Numbered from the stretch's first letter, positions 34,271 to 47,815 are shown. The stretch is 64,000 nucleotides of DNA from Chamaecyparis obtusa (GCA_027943335.1 BSBK01001299.1:131501-195500); one strand, 5' to 3'. Program-made: numbers and translations. The notes: generated by a model from the letters alone, not told the origin.

Positions 34271-35369
34271 TGTTAGGAATGGGAACACTGAGAGGGGGGG
34301 TGAATCAGTGTTCACTGTATTTTATCTTTTAGCTTTAATCTTTAAACTGAACTTAAATGCTTAAGTACTGAAATAAACATCCACATAAACATGAAACATG
34401 AAATCAACATATGACACCAATATGGTTACGAGGAAACCCAAATAGGTAAAAACCCCAGTGGGAATTGACACCAACTAATATTTTGTATTAGTGTTTTATG
34501 ATCTTTGTTAGGAGTTGCTTTACAATGCATTAAGTATAGTAGATCTTGTCAAGGGTCGAACCCTATTAGGAGTATTTTACAATAGTCCCTATTAGGGGAG
34601 TGGATGCACTATCCTAGAGCTCACTACTCAAGTGGTGAAGGCTACAACCTTCTGATCTCAGATACACACTATATCTACTGGTTGAACTGTCACTGTGACA
34701 TTGCTTGTCAAATCAGTTCCTTTGATAGGCTGATGCTTTGACCTCTTGCAAAGCTCTAATACATATTATAGACTCTTTGCACACTTCTTCTCTACTTATC
34801 ACAACTCTTTATCAACTTCCATACTAATTACAATGGGCGCATCTTATATTTATATGTGCATACAAAATAAACAACTAGGTCAGTCCTTAAACCTATTACA
34901 TACAATGCTTCCAAATGAATTGGCTTAAGCATATTTACAATAAAACATATATACATGTTAGAAACCTAATTACAATAGGCACATAGCCTTTACATCATTA
35001 GAATATAGCCGCAACTCAAAATGATAGTTCAGTCAGTTGCTTACTCTGCTCTTCACTGGCACACACTGGTTGTGTAACTTCAACTGTCTGTATCTTTCTC
35101 ATACTTGCATATCTAATCATGAGCTCATAGACTAAGCATGGATATAGTCTAACCAACTTAACTTCCAGGGTGCACACCATAATTCTTCTGTATGCACGTG
35201 CTCTGATGCTCTGAGCTGCAGGAACTCTGTACACTATCTAGTCTTCAACACTTAACCAATTTCTGATTGTCTCATCAAGTGACCTGACTCCAAACTACTA
35301 TATGACTTTGTTTCCATAATGAAAACACTATATTAAGTCATATACATCAGTATATCCAACTTTCCAACA
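34271..35369 (-). repeat. 3' LTR of the outer retroelement
   Basis: 1099 bp, TGTTAG...CCAACA in plus orientation. It aligns with 57185-58015. The left copy lacks about 20 bases (near 34500) present as GATCCTTAACCCTGTTAG in the other copy, which looks like a deletion between short GTTAG repeats. Confidence 0.85.
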
Positions 35370-35381
35370 ATCTCCCCCTTT
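35370..35381 (-). other. Polypurine tract of the outer retroelement
   Basis: On the minus strand AAAGGGGGAGAT lies directly before the LTR start TGTTGGAAAG. It marks the start of plus-strand synthesis and fixes the element's orientation. Confidence 0.8.
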
Positions 35382-35699
35382 ATCATTGATGGCAACAAAG
35401 GAATATGGCCAAGTTGCTAACTGTCCTTAATACAAAAAACTTTTTGTTCTTCTATACATACACTTATATCTCCCTATACATATTATGATCCATATTCTAT
35501 ACACAACTCCCCCTTTGACATTAAAGAAAAAGGTGTTTCAAAAATTGTATCTATACATACTTACTAAGGGAAAACATTCAGATATGCTATCTTTAGGTTT
35601 TGGATCTCCTTCTTCCAAAATGTGATCAAAGAGTTTACTATCTGGAGATGGACGTATAGTGCATACTGTAGCTTCTCCATCTTTTCCAAATTAGTGCTA

Positions 35700-38458
35700 G
35701 GACCATGATATATGTTACCATTGTGGCGTCTATGTCCTTGATGTTCTAATTGAGTATATCTAATGATGGTGCAAGAGCATTCTTGAGCTGTGTTTGCCTT
35801 GTCCTGATCTTTGACATTTCTTTTTCTGCCTTCTAAATCTTATCTATTTGTCCTTGGTATACATTATTACACATGTTTCCATTTGTGGATGTGTCTTTCA
35901 CTAAACTCTTGACTTACTCAATCATAGCTTCGACCTCTTTTATTTTCTTGAAATTGGCATCAATAAGCTTATCTTGATCCATGCATTCTGCAATGATTCT
36001 TCTTCCTTGATCTACAAACTCTTTTAAGGATGCTTGACCAGTTTTGAGTGAGCTTAGGTCAAGTGCAAAGTTGTTCATTAATTCAGTCAACCTCTTCTTT
36101 AGGTACTTTTCTTCTACAACTAGGGATGCAGATTCTTCAAGGCTTGAGAACTTTCTTTTAAAATGTGAGATGATTGTACTCACATCATCAACAGAGTGTA
36201 TCTTTGACACTTTCTTGTCCTCTAGCAAAAAATTGTTCAGAATGTTTACTGATTCTACTAGGAGGGGATTCCTCATCACTTATTTTTCTTTGGCCTTTTC
36301 CATGGCTAGGACGCTGAATTTCATCAGATATTCTTCTCTCCATGCATCCAAACTGGATGTGTCAGGTGTCAAACTTGACAACAATGCAGAGGGTGATGGA
36401 TTGATGGGAGTGTTGTCCATTATTTCCTACTTAACTCTTACTTCATTTTCTTTCTTTTCTATTACTTTTTCTATCTTTTCTCCTTCTTTTTCTGTGATGT
36501 CCTCAATCAAAATTTCTTGTAGATTTGGAGAATTGCTACCACAAATAATTTCAGCTTCTTGGGTGCTGATAAAGGCTTCCTCAAACTTGTCCAAATCCTT
36601 ATATGTGGCCTCCATGGCTATCTCCACATTATAAATGATAATTATGCTATCTTTTTGTGACTCTGTAGTGGCACAGACTTATCTGCCTCTGATTGTGCTT
36701 CTACTATAGGCGTTGAATCCTAAGGACCTGTTATTGATGTATTAGTGGGCTCTGCCACCTTGACATCCTTTATGGTTACTTGTGCTTTAGGTGCAGTAGG
36801 TGGATACATGTGCCTATTCATAAAGACCTTCTCAAAGGCTTTCTTTGTTTCTTTGGCAAATAATTCATATTTTTTATCCATTATATTCAAGGTTCTTGTC
36901 TTGGTCCTGAGGTGAGGCTTCACCAGATCTATCAATAACTTCTTCTCTTCTAGCTCACATACAGGAAGGGTTTCATCTAAGATCTTCTCCCTTATCTATA
37001 GATCTTCTTCAATAGCCTGTCTCTTTTGGAATTCTAGTATGTTCCACACATTGTCAGGGATCATAGTCTTAAGTTCCAAGACTGTCTTCTCAAACTTTAG
37101 CATGTGTTTGACTATCATACCATGTATCTCAGATTTGTTTATTTCACTATATTTTTCATAAAACTTCCCTACTTGATCAATTCTTCCCTCATCAATTATT
37201 CTTGCACTTAGCACTTTTAAACTATGTTTAAAATCTACCTCAGGAGGAGCTTGAGTGTTCTTTCTACTTCTTGTTGCTTGCAAGGATGGATGATTGGTGC
37301 CAACCTCTTTCTTCCTCTTTTCTATTGTCTTACACTCTAGAGGAGCAGTAGGGTCAATGGTTTCCTTGGGCACAAAAGGAGTATTATCAGTTTTATCCTT
37401 TTGTTCATCAAACTTCTCTATCTTTACCTTCTTCAACTTGGGATCATTTGATTCTACCTTTGCTGCATCTGGACTCTTTAATTCCAAATAAATATTTTGT
37501 TCTTTTGCTTTGTCTAGATCTACTTGAGACACTCCGTGTATTCTTAAGATCTCTGAGGTGACTTTAGTAACCTTTCTTTTTGTTGCAGTGCTGTTAAGTT
37601 TAGCATCTATTTCTCTAGTCTTTTCCTCATAAGTTCCCCACCTTGGCTCATTAGGGTCAATAGGAGCTGAAAGCAATACTTGAGCATATGCTTCTAAAAC
37701 ATGTTTATCTACTTCATATCCAAGTGGATGAGTCCACTTTGTTCTAGGTACAACTGCCTCCATGCATGTTGTATCTATTTTAACCATGAAACAATAGTAT
37801 CCTTGTATTTCTCAACAATGTTTTTTGGAATTCTATACCTCATTTGCATCTTGGCCCTGAAGGTCTTCAATTCCAATGTTAAGTAATCTCTCAATGTACT
37901 CTTAGTGGATGCCTTGTAAGATATCTATGGCATGGCTGGAATGGACTTGTCCAAATACAAATCTGATACTCTCCCAACTATATGAAGGTACATGTAGATT
38001 ATTAAAGACCCAAACCTAAATATCTTGGTCTTATCATGCTTGATTGCCTTGATTTTATCAATCAACTATGCACACAAGATCTCACACAGATTGAACTCCT
38101 CATTTTCCTTCACAAGTCTAATAGCTTCTAGAATTGTGGCCGCGGATGCACTATTCACCCTGTCGGTGTGTTGAAACCTGTATCCAAGTATCATGGACAT
38201 CAATTTGATGTTAGCTTGCTCAATAGGCTCAATTTTCATCTTGCGCCTATCACTCCTTGACTTAAATGTTTTCTCAACAACTTTTCTGACATCCTTTCCC
38301 ACAGAAAGGATGATGACAGTCTTAGATAGGCCTATCATCTCATATGTTAGGTCACTAGTGATTCTTACTGGCACATCACCTATCCAAAATAGGTCATCAT
38401 GAATTATACTCAGAAGTATTTTAATCCATTATGTCTCATAGAATTCATATGTCGTAGC
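35700..38458 (-). pseudogene. Unknown ORF2 of the outer retroelement, main part
   Basis: Continues from 55295 after removal of the gypsy insertion. Landmarks on the minus strand: FWIGDVPVRITSDLTYEMIGLSK (about 38390-38320), RRKMKIEPIEQANIKLMSMILGY (38250-38180), MQMRYRIPKN (about 37840), an open 263-residue stretch at 37787-36996 rich in Lys/Glu, LVKPHLRTKTRTL (36920) and a helical tail (36279-35914). The product looks largely alpha-helical and charged toward the C-terminus. It has no aspartic protease, RT or integrase motif that I can see. Several stops interrupt it. The I.xxLTxxMIGLSKxG-like block recurs in uncharacterised plant repeat proteins. Function unknown. Confidence 0.55.
38454..38458 (+). 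repeat. Target site duplication GTAGC (left)
   Basis: GTAGC directly precedes the gypsy element and recurs at 55290-55294 directly after it. This shows a single insertion event into the outer element's ORF2. Confidence 0.9.
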
Positions 38459-39368
38459 TATAATCACCCAAAAATGGTCATCTAGACTATTAGCCCCTTG
38501 CTAGCATTATTTGCTAAAATCATCAAATGCATATTCTTGATCAAATCCTAGTTCTATCATTTATTCAATTATTTTCTATGGGCTAACCATCTTACCCTAA
38601 GTCTTTATTTAATTAAAAGGAATTTCCTCCTCTTTTATTAAATAAAAAGGCCCCCACTTTTTCTCTTATCCTAAGTTGCACAAATAAAGCATTATTCTTA
38701 TTTTATAAAAAGAAGAAAAGTACTTTTTGTCTCATATGGACACACAAGTCAACTCTTATTTTCTCATTAGAGGATACTTGTGCACATGGATTGTTCCTCT
38801 TTCAAGCTCCACCCTTGATTAAACCTTTTGCCTCTTAATCTCCATGGGCCATTCTTTCTCATTTCTTATAAAAGGAGACCTCCCTTCTCATTTTAGGATC
38901 CATCTTTTGAATACTAACCTTATGCTACAGGATTGCTTGGAGACTTTGGAGCTTTTTGAAGACATTCTTTCATCCATCTTTCATTTCTTGCATCATAGCT
39001 TCATATTTATGTTTTCCTACATTAGCTTCATTTCTATGCTCTAGATTAGCTCACATAGATTAATTAGCTTGGATTGTAACACTTGCATCTTTCTTTTTAT
39101 AGCTTATCTTGCATTCTCATTTCTAGCATAGTTGCATTTCATTCTCATCTTGATTCTTGAGGATATTGGCATTCTTTCTCTTATCTCCATTGAATCTCCC
39201 ATTGCATGGTTTACTAGCAAGGTCATAGGCTTAATAGCTCTAGCTGAGAGCACTCTTAATATCCTTGCACTTCATGCCTAGGGAGCTCTAGGTCATTTTT
39301 CAAGGTTTCCCATTCATGGATTCCCTTGGAAGTAAAGACATAGAGAAGTGCACATCTTAGTGTGTACA
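38459..39368 (+). repeat. 5' LTR of the gypsy element
   Basis: Starts TATAATCACCC (TG mutated to TA) and ends GTGTGTACA. About 910 bp, aligned over its whole length with 54379-55289 with a few percent of differences by eye, so the insertion is not recent. A TATAAAAGGAGA motif near 38866 is a likely TATA box of the element. Confidence 0.92.
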
Positions 39369-39372
39369 TTTT

Positions 39373-39390
39373 TGGTGCCCACTGTGGGGC
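39373..39390 (+). other. Primer-binding site of the gypsy element
   Basis: TGGTGCCCACTGTGGGGC lies four bases after the LTR. It is close to the TGGCGCCCACCGTGGGGC type seen in plant gypsy elements. Confidence 0.8.
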
Positions 39391-41651
39391 AGAACAACTT
39401 CATTTTGTCCTTCTTTCTATGCATTTTCGCACTTTATTTTCATCATTTTTAGCTTGTTGTTTTCAGCTCTCTATTTTTTTACAGATTATCACGTAATAGT
39501 TTGCCAGTATCATGCGATACTTCATTCTATAGCTGTGTGATATTTTTCTAGTAAAAATATCGCACAGCCTTGCAGGTTCTATCGCCCAGTCATACATTTT
39601 TCTGTCACTCGAACATAGTGAGAAGTGTCACCTTGGAAGGAAATATCACACCAATACACTGAAAAGTATCGTACAATTCTTCTAGTGATTGAACTATCAC
39701 CCAGGTCTTGCAGTGACTGGTTTTGATCATTTCTTTGCAAAGTTTGGCTTGATCATTTTGGTTTTCTGATTTTCTATAGCTAGACAATGGTTTATTTGCA
39801 AATTTTACTTGCTTTTATTGTGCTAACTCTTTGTGGGCCTAACAAGTTGTGCTTGTAGGTACCTCCATTGCTTGAAAAATTTTCTTAAAAAGATCGCATG
39901 TCAAAGCTCCAAAGGCAAAAGGGTTACTAACTGTGTTTTGTAGGGCTTCCCAATCCCTAAAAACAAATAAGTGCTTGTTTATTACTTTCCTTTTAAGTGC
40001 GGCATATACTAGTTGTTTCATTTCTTAGGCACTTAAGATCTTGTTGTAGGAATCTTTTGGTGGTAGGAGAGTATGCTCTTCACCCTTGTGGTGAAACAGA
40101 AATCTTGACCTATCTTTGGATTTTGAAAGAAAGAGGGTAATTGAACTCTTTGTTTGGTGTGTTTGGGAGAGATCTTTGAGCTAGGAGATTATGCTCTTCA
40201 CCCTTGAGGTGAACCAGAAATCTTGACACTCAAAAGTTAATCCACTCTTTCTTTAGCATTAGGATCCTTTAGCGGTCCTGCTCTTGAGCAATCAAGAGGA
40301 ATGACCCAAGTGGGGACAAGCTTATTGCCAGCTATTTTGACCCACTATAAACTCAAGGCTATCAAGGACACAAAACCTTGGTAGATGTAGTACTTTTCTT
40401 CACTCAATGTGAGTACTTGTGGGATTGTGACCATCAGGAAAATGTTGAGCAAGAATGCTTAAGGTACTCTTGTGGCTGTGAGGTCCGTTACTTGCAGCAA
40501 GGTAAGGAGTCCCTTCGGGGAGCAAGGGGGGTATTACAAATAGAAGCCCTTACTAAGAACCATAGGTAGAGGCCACCCTATGTTTCTACTTAGCATCTTG
40601 GTGCAAGGATTGATCCTAGTGGACTAACCCAGATCACCTTAAGATTACTCACCATCTGTGTTCCTTTGGTTGTGTCATTGACACCTCCACGACAAAGCCA
40701 GCATCTATTATGGGAAACCACTTTGTGTGAGGCAATGGGACATCAAGTGTGGGCCAAGTTGCTAAGTATTGAGCCTTCATCCTTCTAGGCTAGTAAGTGC
40801 TTGAAGTGTTCTCGTTGTGATCTACCCATGCAAATGTTCTCGAACATACAAACATCACAACAATGCTCATAGAATTTTTCATTTTGATATCACAATTGCT
40901 TGTCTTGGCAAGGTTGCTTTTGCTCTTGCACAAGTGTTTGATGACATGCTCAATCACCTACTATTTGCAAACTTGCCTGAATATTGATGTCACTGTGCTT
41001 GAAATCAACAAATCACCCATCAGATTGCAAAATTGACAAAATTACCTTAAAAAATAGACTTTTCACACTCACTGGTCAAGAGTTGTACGACACTAAAAAC
41101 TAATTGCACACTATTTCAAGATTTATCGTACAATATTTTGCTGCTGATTTTTCATCACCCTGCTTGCCTGGATTCTATCGCACAGGCTACCTAGAAAGTA
41201 TCACCCAACCTGTGTCAAAAATATCACCTGGTCAAATTCTGTCACCCCAGTACTTTGCAAACTATTGCTCAAAATCCTTTTTCTATCTCACTGCTGCCGA
41301 ATTTGAAATTTAGTTTGTTGAGTGTCTTTTCTTGTTCTTATTCAAACCTGGTCTATTATCTGCATGTTTAAGTCTGTTCTAGACTGAGAAAATGATTAAA
41401 AATATTGGATTTGAGCTTCTCAAATGCTACTTTTGATCACTTGTCACATTACGGTTACCTCTCTAGCTACTTGCTAATTGAGCTTCTTGCTCATATCTCG
41501 GCTTGAGTCAGTTGATTGTTGTAAGTTCTTGAGTACTTTTGACCAACCATCTTTATTGTTCTATCTTGACAAGTGATCTTCTTTGGCTTTGCTTATCTAA
41601 ATATCTAAAAAACTTTGTCTCATTTTATTAGTCAACCAACATTCCTTTTTC
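39391..41651 (+). other. Long untranslated leader of the gypsy element
   Basis: About 2.3 kb without a convincing ORF. It contains two clusters of TATCGCAC/TATCACC words (39487-39710 and 41074-41262). It also has an imperfect direct repeat of about 45 bases (TATGCTCTTCACCCTTG.GGTGAA.CAGAAATCTTGAC at 40069 and 40192). Long leaders are usual in large gypsy elements and may carry packaging or dimer signals. Confidence 0.6.
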
Positions 41652-43193
41652 ATGCCGGTTTCAACTCGGTCTCAATTCAAGCAAGGGAGTCACCCTCCAT
41701 TTAACTATACACAATTACCCTCACCTACAAGATGCTCACAAGCATCAGTTAGAAATGACAGTTCTAGTCCTAACCAATCCGAGGATTCTAAAGTCACCCC
41801 GTGGTACAAAGGAGGTTTCCTTTTTTCTGCATTCAAGACCTCCAAAAGCATAGATAGTGTCTCACTCACTCTAACTGAACAAGAAAAGTTCCACCATTTG
41901 CAAGAACATTTTGAGCATAAGGACAACCAAGCGTTTTTAGACAAAATGGATGCTACTAGGCACATGGCTATGAAGGGAATGTCTCAAGAACAACTTGAGA
42001 TTAGTGGTTACAAATATAGACCCCCTCCTTTTGGTACTATTGGAAACTATGGCAACAACACGCCACCAAAATCTCCTCCAAAATGGACTTTTGTTGCTCC
42101 TTCTTCACCACCTAGACCTCCTCCCTCGTAGCACGAGGAAGAAGCCAACGATGACATTTCTAGTGAAGAACTTATGAGATTTGAGCGAGATGAAGCCTCC
42201 CAATGTATGATGCTTAAACTTTTAGAATGAAATGGAGATTAATACTTTCAATACATGACATCTAGGGGATACATTCTCCCTCCTAGCTATGATGTATGGT
42301 AGATCGTTCAAGAAAGAGTACCAACTAAATTAGAAATCCTTAGGGATGAATTGCAATGAACAAATCAATGTCTTGCTCAACTTGCAATAGAAAAATAACC
42401 TCCAAAGGTTTCTTTCATAGAATCTATTTGTGCTCTTCTTTTTGATAGAAGTCTATACATGGTCCCATTTCCTAGGGATATTGAGGTTCCCAAATATGAT
42501 AAGTATGATGGAAACGGTGACCCCCATGACCATGTGCATCACTTTTATGCTCTTAGCATGGACTTCCTTCATGAAGACACATTTCTTCTGCGATTGTTCC
42601 CTAGAAGTCTAAGAGGACAAGCTCTAGAATGGTTTGTGAAGTTGACACCACCTCTTAAAACTTTTGATGAGTTGGCTAGGTGCTTCACCTAGCATTATTC
42701 ATACAACATCCAACAGCCTATCACCATGATAGATCTCAGTGCTCTAAAGCAAAATCAAGGTGAGCCTTTTGCCACTTACTTACAACATTGGAGGTCATTG
42801 TATTCTCGATATCCTCGACAACTACCCGAAAGGGAAAAGATTGACATTTTCGTCAACACTTTTGTGCCAGAACTGTATTATGATCTAAGGAAAAAATTGT
42901 TCTCCTCTTTCAATGACATGGTTGAAAGTGCATATCGGATTGAGGATGTGGCCATAAGAAAGGGGGATATTGTTATTAATAAAGATACTAGGGGCAATGG
43001 CAAGGACAAAAGCAAACCTTGGAATAAAAACAAGTATGTTGTTAATGATGGTGTTGTGGATGTCCCAAAAGCCAAAGATCCTACTTTCAACCTCTCTAAT
43101 GCTATATACATAGTGAAACAACAAGAGGCTGCCAACACTCACAGTGCTCCTAAGCCTCAGCATGCAAACAAGCCAAAAAAGAAATACCATTGA
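41652..43193 (+). pseudogene. Gypsy Gag
   Basis: Starts MPVSTRSQFKQGSHPP at 41652 and stays in one frame to 43193 with several nonsense codons (near 42130, 42230, 42690). The N-terminus is Ser/Pro-rich. The retrotransposon Gag domain is clear: VPFPRDIEVPKYDKYDGNGDPHDHVHHFYA (42460-42550), LFPRSLRGQALEWFVKL (42595-42645), QGEPFATYLQHWRSL (42757-42800) and FVPELYYDLRKKLFSSF (42860-42910). The product would form the virus-like particle. Confidence 0.88.
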
Positions 43194-43208
43194 TGGGTCT
43201 ACACCAAG

Positions 43209-45965
43209 TTGGTTGAACCATACGATGTGATTCTTAAGACTTTAGTTGCCAACAAGTATCTTATGCTTCTTGACAATTCTCATCCCTATGACCCACCAGT
43301 TAAACCTGATTGGTGGAGAGAAGATCATTTTTGTCATTATCACAGAAATAAGGGACACAAGACATACAATTTCTTTAAGCTTAAAGATGTCATTCAAGAT
43401 CTTATTGATGGAGGCATGGTTCTCACAGATGGCTTAGTTAAAAATTCTAATCACAAAGCTTTCAAGACTCCTCTACTTGAGTATGAGAAAGCAGAATCCT
43501 CTCAAGAAAATAATAAGAATCATGATGCAAAGATCAACTATACATATACTCCTGATTCACTTGTGATCAACATGGTAGAGCCTGTTGAGAGTGTTCTTAT
43601 GATGAGATCTCAAGATGATAATAATGCCAATAATGGTATGCCAAATTTGGTCTTGCAAACACTGAATGGTTTGTCTTCCCGAAGTGAGACACTGAATGCT
43701 ATTACTAGGGGGCAAGCCAAAATTGTCCTTAAAACCGTGCATGATCCCAAGAAAGCATCTTCTTACAAACAAGTGGTTCCTTCAATTTTGTCTAGCTATG
43801 ACCTTGTGCACCAATTACAATAGACACCTGCTCAGATATCCATTTTTGAGTTGCTTGAGCTATCCCCTTTGCACAAAGATATCATTGAGAAAGCTCTTCG
43901 TATAGAAAATGTTCCCAATGATATTGATCTAGATCGATTCCAGGCTATGGTCAACCACATCGCGTCTCCCCACTACCTATCCTTTTCTATAGAAAATGAC
44001 ACATCTCTTAGTCACCCTCATAATCTGGCTTTACACATTGAAGTTCTAGTCTACCATACCCGAGTCCGTTGAGTCCTAATAGACAATGGTGTTGGGTTAA
44101 ATATTGTTTCTTTCCATGTGGTGCAACAGTTGGGATTGTCTGAATTGGCCATAGATCCTAGTTGAAAGATTACCATAAAAGCATACGATGAAGTGGAAAG
44201 ATCTTCCAAAGGTCTTTTTGTGCTACTTGTCCGAGTGGGCCCTATCATGAAAGATGTTGTTTTCCAACTGTTGGACATCCCACTCGCATATAACATTCTT
44301 CTGGGTCAACCTTGGATCCATGAAATGAAAGCTGTCTCTTCCACCTATCATCAATGTGTCAAGTTTCCACACAATGGAGCTGAGATTGTGATTCCTGGGG
44401 ACAATGCTATCTCTATCAATACTCTAACTACTGCTGAGACATTTGTTCCTCACACCAAACCTTCTCATGATCATAATGCATCCCTTATTGCTACTAAGAA
44501 AAAATTAAATATGATGAGTATTGGTATGGAGGAATATACATTGGACTATATTGCTACTATGCCTACTTCTCCTAAGTCCTATGGTAGACCTTCAAACAAG
44601 ACAAAGCTTTATGCTTCTGCCATGACAGTTTTTGGTATATTTGTTCAATCATTTGTACCCTTAGAGGCCGAAAAAGAAGAACAAGCTATTAGGGAGTGGA
44701 TTTATAGAGAAGAAGAAGAAAGTATGATAGTTGCTACTCCCATTTCTCCTAAACGCTATGGTAAAGGCTATAAATTTTTGTAGCAAATGGGCTATCAAGG
44801 TCACAGACCTTTAAATAACAATGGGCATGCTCTAGTTGAACCTTTGAGTCATACTGATGGCCAGCCTTCTAAAGATACCACAGGTCTAGGATATGGTGTT
44901 GATAATGACATCCCTGAATGTTCTAGAAATACTCTCGTGCTTAGTGACTCAGATACAGATGTCAAGGAATCACCACTATACACTATGGCCCAAATGGAAG
45001 ATTGTCTTCCTTCTACTTCACTTCTTTGGGGAGGAGAATGCATGCCTACTAATGATACAACTGAAGCCTCCACATCCAGAAATTTTGTGCCTAATGAGTC
45101 ATTGAGCTTTGATAGACATCGTAGAAATATTGCACGGTTGATGGAAAGAGGAGATCTCACACATAATGACATGAGTACCTCTACTTCTAGACATCCTAAG
45201 CCTTCTTGGTGCAAACATCCCAATAGAAGTTCCACCACTGATTCAAATGAGTATGAATGGGACACTCTCTCAAATGGATATTCCACAGTAGATATGGATG
45301 TTGATGTGATTCATACCTATAGTGACCAACCCAACGTAGTTGATGAGTCTCACGTAGGGTCTGACGAGTTCAATCCACATATTTCTTTAATGGACCACGC
45401 TGGTCTATCCATGACAAATTTAGATCTCGATACTTTTGGAGCCTACCCTATAGGCTCAACTTCTCTCATCACCAGAGATGATACCCCCCGCATCAATAAC
45501 TTTGAACCTATCATTTCACATTCCCTCATACACTCAGATCTCATAGATTGGTCTGCCCAAGATCAAAGATCTATATTGCCTTCCTTTCAAAATGACTATG
45601 AGATCACCTACTACCTCAATGCCATTGAACTTGTTACTTCTTCCACCAGCGAACTAAAAATAAACATGACTAAATCAGATATAAAGTACCTCACTCATAA
45701 AATTAAAAGAAAAAAGTAATGGTCAGATGGTGAAAACCACATTATGGCGGTATCCGAACCTCAAAATACTAAAAATAAAGACGTATCTAAGGGTGAAAAC
45801 CTCACTGAGGTGCCCGAGGATGAGGTACTTGGTAGTCTACTGAGCTATTTTCAAGAAAGGTCTTCAGTTTTAATAGAACCTACACAGCCCATCAACTTAG
45901 GGATAGAAGAATCTCCTAAAATCATATATGTGGCTCAGTCCCTCTCAGCAAAAGAAAGAAAATAA
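43209..45965 (+). pseudogene. Gypsy Gag C-terminus, aspartic protease and linker
   Basis: Same frame as Gag. A CCHC-like knuckle CHYHRNKGHKTYNF (43330-43370) has Phe in place of the last Cys. The retropepsin motif VLIDNGVGLNIVS lies at about 44074-44110, and YNILLGQPWIHEM (44290-44325) is the downstream protease landmark. The following 1.2 kb (44787-45965) is a poorly conserved linker between protease and RT, rich in Ser, Thr and Asp, open for 310 codons. Stops at about 43822, 44070 and 44163 show inactivity. Confidence 0.8.
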
Positions 45966-46019
45966 TTTTCTACATTCTTTCAAGAGAAAAAGATCAATTT
46001 TGCATGGACATACTCAGAC

Positions 46020-47250
46020 ATGCTAGGTTTAGACATTGAGCTTATTATGCATCATCTCTCTATTGCTCTAGAGGTAAAACTTGTCAAACAAAAACTAAGA
46101 AAGATGCATCCCCATGTGGCATTACTAGTTAAGGCTAAACTTGAGAAGCTCCTAAAAGCCAATTTCATTAGAGCTATTGACTACGCTGAGTGGATTTCTA
46201 ACATTGTCCCTGTTTCCAAACATGACAAGTCCATTCATGTATGCACTGATTTCCAAGACCTAAATAAAGCATGCCCTAAGGATGATTTTCCACTTCCAAA
46301 CATCAACATGATAGTGGACATGACAGTGGGCTATGAAATGTATTCCCTTATGGATGGCTTCTCCAGATATAACCAGATTAAGATTTCCACTGAAGACCAA
46401 GAGAAGACAGCCTTCACATGTGCATGGGGTACCTTTTTCTGGAATGTCATGCCGTTCGGGCTTAAAAATGCTAGTGCAACCTATCAAAGAGCCATGACTA
46501 CCATCTTTCATGATATGATGCACAAAAACATGGAAGACTATGTTGATGACATGCTTGCCAAATCACAACAAAGAAGCACTCATTTGTCTGATTTGAGTCT
46601 GATATTAGACCACATGGAATGATTCCAACTCAAATTAAATCTTAAAAAATGTGCTTTTGGTGTCACTTCTAGGAAACTGCTAGGATACATCATATCAGCA
46701 AAAGGAATAGAAGTAGACCCAAAAAAGGTGCAAGCCATCATGGTGATGCCACCTCCTTGTAACATCAAATAATTAAGGAGTCTTCAAGGCCATCTCCAAT
46801 CTATCAGGCGGTTCATTTCTCAGCTAGCTGACAAAGCTCAACCATTCAATTAGAATTTGCATAAAGGAGCTACTTGTATATGGAATGAGGAGTGTCAAAA
46901 GAACCTGGACCAACTCAAGGGTTACCTAGCATGACCTCCTATTCTTATGCCACCTATCCAAGGGAAACCCTTGATATTATACATTTATGCTACAACAAAT
47001 TCCTTAGGGGCTCTCCTTACACAACATGATGATAAGGGAAAAGAATGAGCTATCTATTATATCAATCGCACTCTGGTTGCTTATGAACTCAATTGCACCA
47101 GTATTGAAAAGGCTTGTTTAGCTTTGGTGTTTTCATCTCAAAAACTCAGACATTACATGCTTGCACATACTACATAGCTGGTTGCCAAAATTGATCCTTT
47201 AAAATATCTCCTAAGTAAAGCTGCGCTTACCAGATGACTTGCCAAGTGGA
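46020..47250 (+). pseudogene. Gypsy reverse transcriptase and first RNase H
   Basis: RT landmarks in one frame: LEKLLKANFIRAI..AEWISNIVPV (46140-46215), CTDFQDLNKACPKDDFPLPNI (46240-46300), SLMDGFSRYNQIKI (46345-46385), WNVMPFGLKNASATYQRAM (46440-46495) and the catalytic YVDD at 46539-46550. The connected RNase H has LILYIYATTNSLGALL (46968-47015), INRTLVAYELNCTSIEKACLAL (47060-47125) and KYLLSKAALTR (47205). In-frame stops at 46620, 46770, 46850, 46934, 47046 and 47175 abolish function, although the active-site residues remain. Confidence 0.9.
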
Positions 47251-47404
47251 TGTTGATTCTTTCAAAATTTGACATTCAGTACATTGAGAGGAAAGCTATT
47301 AAAGGGAAAGCAATTATGGATCAATTGGCTGAGTTTCCCATGATTGATAATGCTCCTCTCCAAATAGATTTCCTAGATGCCTCAATCATGAATATCACAG
47401 GGCG

Positions 47405-47815
47405 TACATGGAAATTTTTTTTTGATGGTTCTCATACACAGAATGGCACTGGTGATGGAATCCTATTTGTTACCCCTCATGGATATACCATTCCTAAATC
47501 CTATAAACTTCTCTTTCCATGCACCAATAACATAGTTGAATATGAAGCCTTGCTGAATGGTGTTAAGCTTGCCCTTGAATGGAGGATTTCTGAGTTGCAT
47601 ATTTTTGGAGATTCTTAGCTTGTCATAAACCAAGTAAATGATGATTACCAAAAAAAGGATGACAAGATGATTCCCTACAAGAGGATGATAGACTCACTCA
47701 GGAACTATTTCACCTCTGTTTCATTTCAAAAAATTCCTAGAGCTGAGAATAGGGTTGTTGATACCATGGCTACTTTGGCATCCATTCTGCAACTGGAAGA
47801 ACATGAATCACGCTT
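47405..47815 (+). pseudogene. Second (archaeal-type) RNase H of the gypsy element
   Basis: WKFFFDGSHTQNGTGDGILFVTPHG (47408-47482), NNIVEYEALLNGVKLALEW (47526-47580), LHIFGDS (47596-47618), and RAENRVVDTMATLA (47740-47780) with the Asp of the last motif. This is a separate RNase H placed after the RT-linked one. A dual RNase H is known in the plant Tat lineage and supports the classification. One stop (TAG after GDS) interrupts it. Confidence 0.8.

Noticed and set aside
36044..36634. 196-residue plus-strand ORF
   Set aside because: It opposes the minus-strand ORF2 of the outer element, which has the more protein-like helical, charged composition; the plus frame is Ser/Phe-rich shadow sequence.
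44849..45286. 145-residue minus-strand ORF inside the gypsy element
   Set aside because: It lies antisense to the open protease-RT linker, with no recognisable domain and no link to the PMD gene.
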